A stretch of 64,000 bases of DNA from Lamellibrachia columna (lineage: Eukaryota > Annelida > Polychaeta > Sabellida > Siboglinidae). The notes below the pieces were generated by a model. It was given only the letters and a program-made list of their open reading frames with translations, ran no database searches and was not told the DNA's origin. Positions 38,701-41,700 of the stretch are shown in pieces. The number at the start of each line of letters is the position of its first letter. Within the stretch, counting starts at the first letter, position 1. The DNA is taken from contig OY759272.1 in NCBI GenBank assembly GCA_963662155.1, positions 42,853,210 to 42,917,209 on the forward strand. The letters run 5' to 3'. A program made the position numbers and the translations under genes.

Positions 38701-41700
38701 GGTGTCGACCTTGACCTTCAATGTAGCAGGCACGTTAGGCTTGTCTGCCAGGGTGATACTCAGGGAGGCGAACACTTCGTCTCTCGTGTCCGCAACATTC
38801 ACGATATCGAAGGTGAGCGCATCAAATGACTCTGCGAGTGATGGCGACTGTTCAACCGCGTACACGCGAGTGTGCGAGCTGTCGCGTTGACGATATGTGG
38901 GTCGTCGCTCTGCAGTCGGTCCACGATGCCGTGACTGCGACCGTGGCCTCTGCTGTAGCAAGCGCGGTCTGCTGCTGCGGCGAAAGCGGGCAGGTTCCTG
39001 CTGACCTGTGGCTCTGCAGACCTTCTTCCAGTGGTTGGGCTTCCCACACGCGTCACACTGTGACCCATATGCGGGACAACGGTTCTTGGGCTTGGGTGGA
39101 TGGCTCCCACCACAATAAGCGCACGGATGTGTCGACCGCCTGTCGTTGTTTTGGCGGGATACATAATCGACGGTCAGTTTGTCATTGTGCAACTGCTCGA
39201 TGTCGGAGATCATCGCTTCGTGGGTCCTCGCTAGATCCATAGCTGCGTCCAGTGTGTAGGAATCAGGTTTGGCTAGCAGCTGTTCTTGCACTTTTTTGTG
39301 CCGGACTCCCACGATCAATTGTTCCAGCAGTCTTTCGCCGACTTCACGCGAGTCTCGGAATTTACATTTCTTGGCTTGGAGCCGGCACCTGATCATATAA
39401 TCGTCTGCGGACTCGCTTGACGTTTGCCGGAACTTTTGTAAGTGGAACCGATTCAGCCTGAAGTTGCTTTTTGGCTCCACTTGCTTATCGAACCGGTCCC
39501 ACAGTGGGGCGAGGAGCTTTCGTTCGGCTGTCGTCATTTCCCATGTGTTGTATATGCTTAGGCCGTCCTGCCCTATCCAGAGCAGGACGTATGTGACGTG
39601 CTCTTCCTCGGTTTTGGCACTTAGCGGCCCCTTGAATATCAGTTCGCAGTACTGTCTGAACGTACGGAACGTACTCGGCAGATCGGCCGATGACCAGTCC
39701 ATTCTAGGCGGATCGATGCCTGACAGATCTGTCATTTTCAATGTCAATTCGTATGGGCGACAATACAGTACAGGTCGGCTGGCGTTGCCGTCAACTTACG
39801 ATTTTCAACCTGTCTGTGTCTCTAACTTGACGTGTGGCGTGTAGTTCGTACGCCGCTGCCACCATGTAATAGTACTTGTGGTATGTACTTATCATTAACA
39901 TTACAACACGGTATTATTGGGATTGGTATTCATGAGGTGTATTTCAATAACTCAAATACATGGTCTGCCTCTCCGTACCCCAGAGCACGAGGTACTCCTA
40001 TAGACTAGGGTAACCGACTAAGGTGTATCTGTAGTCGCCAGATGGCGTCACTATATGCAGCCGTGACAAATGTTAGTAGTGTGAATATGTTTAAAAATAG
40101 AATTGACAGATATTTTATAAGGGCGGGCTACACATAGATCAGAAAATTGTTGGACTCTCGATAAGCCAATGGCTTCCTTGTCCACGTGCCATCTCGAACT
40201 TGTTATTTGGGATGGCAATCTTGTTAAATCTTTTTAAAATCATCTAATAGCAAAGCTAAAAACCGTGTGTACACAGTAGTTCCAAAAAAAGGGGAAAGAC
40301 CTGACACTAAACCCCTTACAGATGATTACAACAACAAGAATCACTATCTTTAATCATAAAGTATGCCTATTGTTGCATAACAAATCCAGTTATCTGACAC
40401 TGGTGATCTTATACAGATATTAGGTTAAAACATTAGTAACCAGTCAAAGTTAGTAAACCGACCCGTTTGCGTTTCATTCAAAAGATGGTTTTACATTGAT
40501 AGTAAAGTTATCCCTGGTTAAATAACTACTCTCTTACATCCAGTCTACACAGGTATACCCTATCCTAACATTGGTTACCCTACCTTACCTTCTACTATAT
40601 TTCTGAAGTTTTTGAAGAAAATATTATTATCAACATCTTCGTAACATTCAACGTTCAAACAGTTCAAATTGATGCCCTTTTGTCACATGACAGTTGTTCT
40701 TCATATATATAAGATGTAGTTAAATTTGAATTACTGTTAGTTAGTGTAATTCCCAGTATAAAAGCTAGTGGGCATATGTGTGATTATTTGATCTAAAGAA
40801 AATTTATATTTACAGTTAACCTCCAGTTGTAAATTGACATGGTCACGTGGGTGAAATTCACATGAAACCGAATATACATGAATTGTCTGCTAGGTAATAG
40901 TTAAATGTTATTGCATTATTATTATTATTAAATATTACAATTTAGTTCTTTATGCCACAGTTGTTCATATCTACAAATTGTGTGTATTAAATAATAATAA
41001 TTTCCCCAGGTGGCAGCAGTGGTTCTGCGATGTATTGTGCGATCCAGGCAGCAAAGGATGCTGGGTTGAAGGAGGGTCAGAGGGTTGTGGTACTGCTGCC
41101 CGACTCCATCAGAAACTACATGTAAGAATGAGTAATATCTCCTCTTAGCAACTGATGACTTAATTAAGGTGGCTTAATTAAGTGAATAGTTATCTTTTGT
41201 CTTCACAGTAACTTTTATTTTACTAGTACAGCTATAACAGTTTTTGAGTTTGTCGTGTTGTTTGAAAATAGTTGGTTACTTCTTAATGTTATGGCTGCTT
41301 ATTCAGACTGTGATGGTTGTTTAATACAGAGCATCTAGTTACCGAAACCACATGTCAATATACTTTTGCTGTATGGTTGGTCACAAGTTGGGGACCACAG
41401 GTGGGAGAGAGGGAGGATAGGAGAGGAGAGGAGCGAGACAGAGAGAGAAGACATTTATTAGGATGAAACCATGAACATAAGAATATAGTTAAAATACATA
41501 ACGATTGTGAATAAAATGTTGATTGATCCATGGGAACCTGCACTACGACCTGATAGATCACTGGCGTACAGGCCTCCATGACACTGGGAGGATAAGAACA
41601 TATCCAGTCCAAGTCTGTCTGACTTCCATATCACCATGTAATTTTATTTTTAATAAGTCTAACTTTTACTTGAAATTATACGTTCATTCCTTCTATCATG

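Larger units (their letters stand above)
35324..40068 (-). mobile_element. Full-length Ty3/Gypsy LTR retrotransposon, 4745 bp
   Basis: Two 204-bp LTRs (35324-35527 and 39865-40068) are identical by eye and flanked by a 5-bp duplication AATGT (35319-35323 and 40069-40073). In element orientation (minus) the LTR starts TGTCACGG and ends ATTACA. A primer-binding site TGGTGGCAGCGGCG follows the 5' LTR and a polypurine tract AAGAAGAGGGA precedes the 3' LTR. One intact gag-pol frame fills the interior; there is no env. Identical LTRs and an open frame imply a recent insertion. The domain order protease-RT-RNase H-integrase is that of Ty3/Gypsy, similar to the widespread K02A2.6-like proteins of invertebrates. 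Confidence 0.97.
35125..40240 (+). mobile_element. CR1-type LINE 3' end split by the Gypsy insertion
   Basis: 35133-35323 encodes the CR1 C-terminal segment with [20 protein letters not shown] and [20 protein letters not shown]. The remainder resumes after the Gypsy element at 40074 with [16 protein letters not shown] and the tail CTCGATAAGCCAATGGCTTC to about 40235. The break is the AATGT target duplication. Confidence 0.88.

Noticed and set aside
35720..39844. Plus-strand open frames opposite the Gypsy polyprotein
   Set aside because: Shadows of the GC-rich minus-strand gag-pol frame; no known domain.
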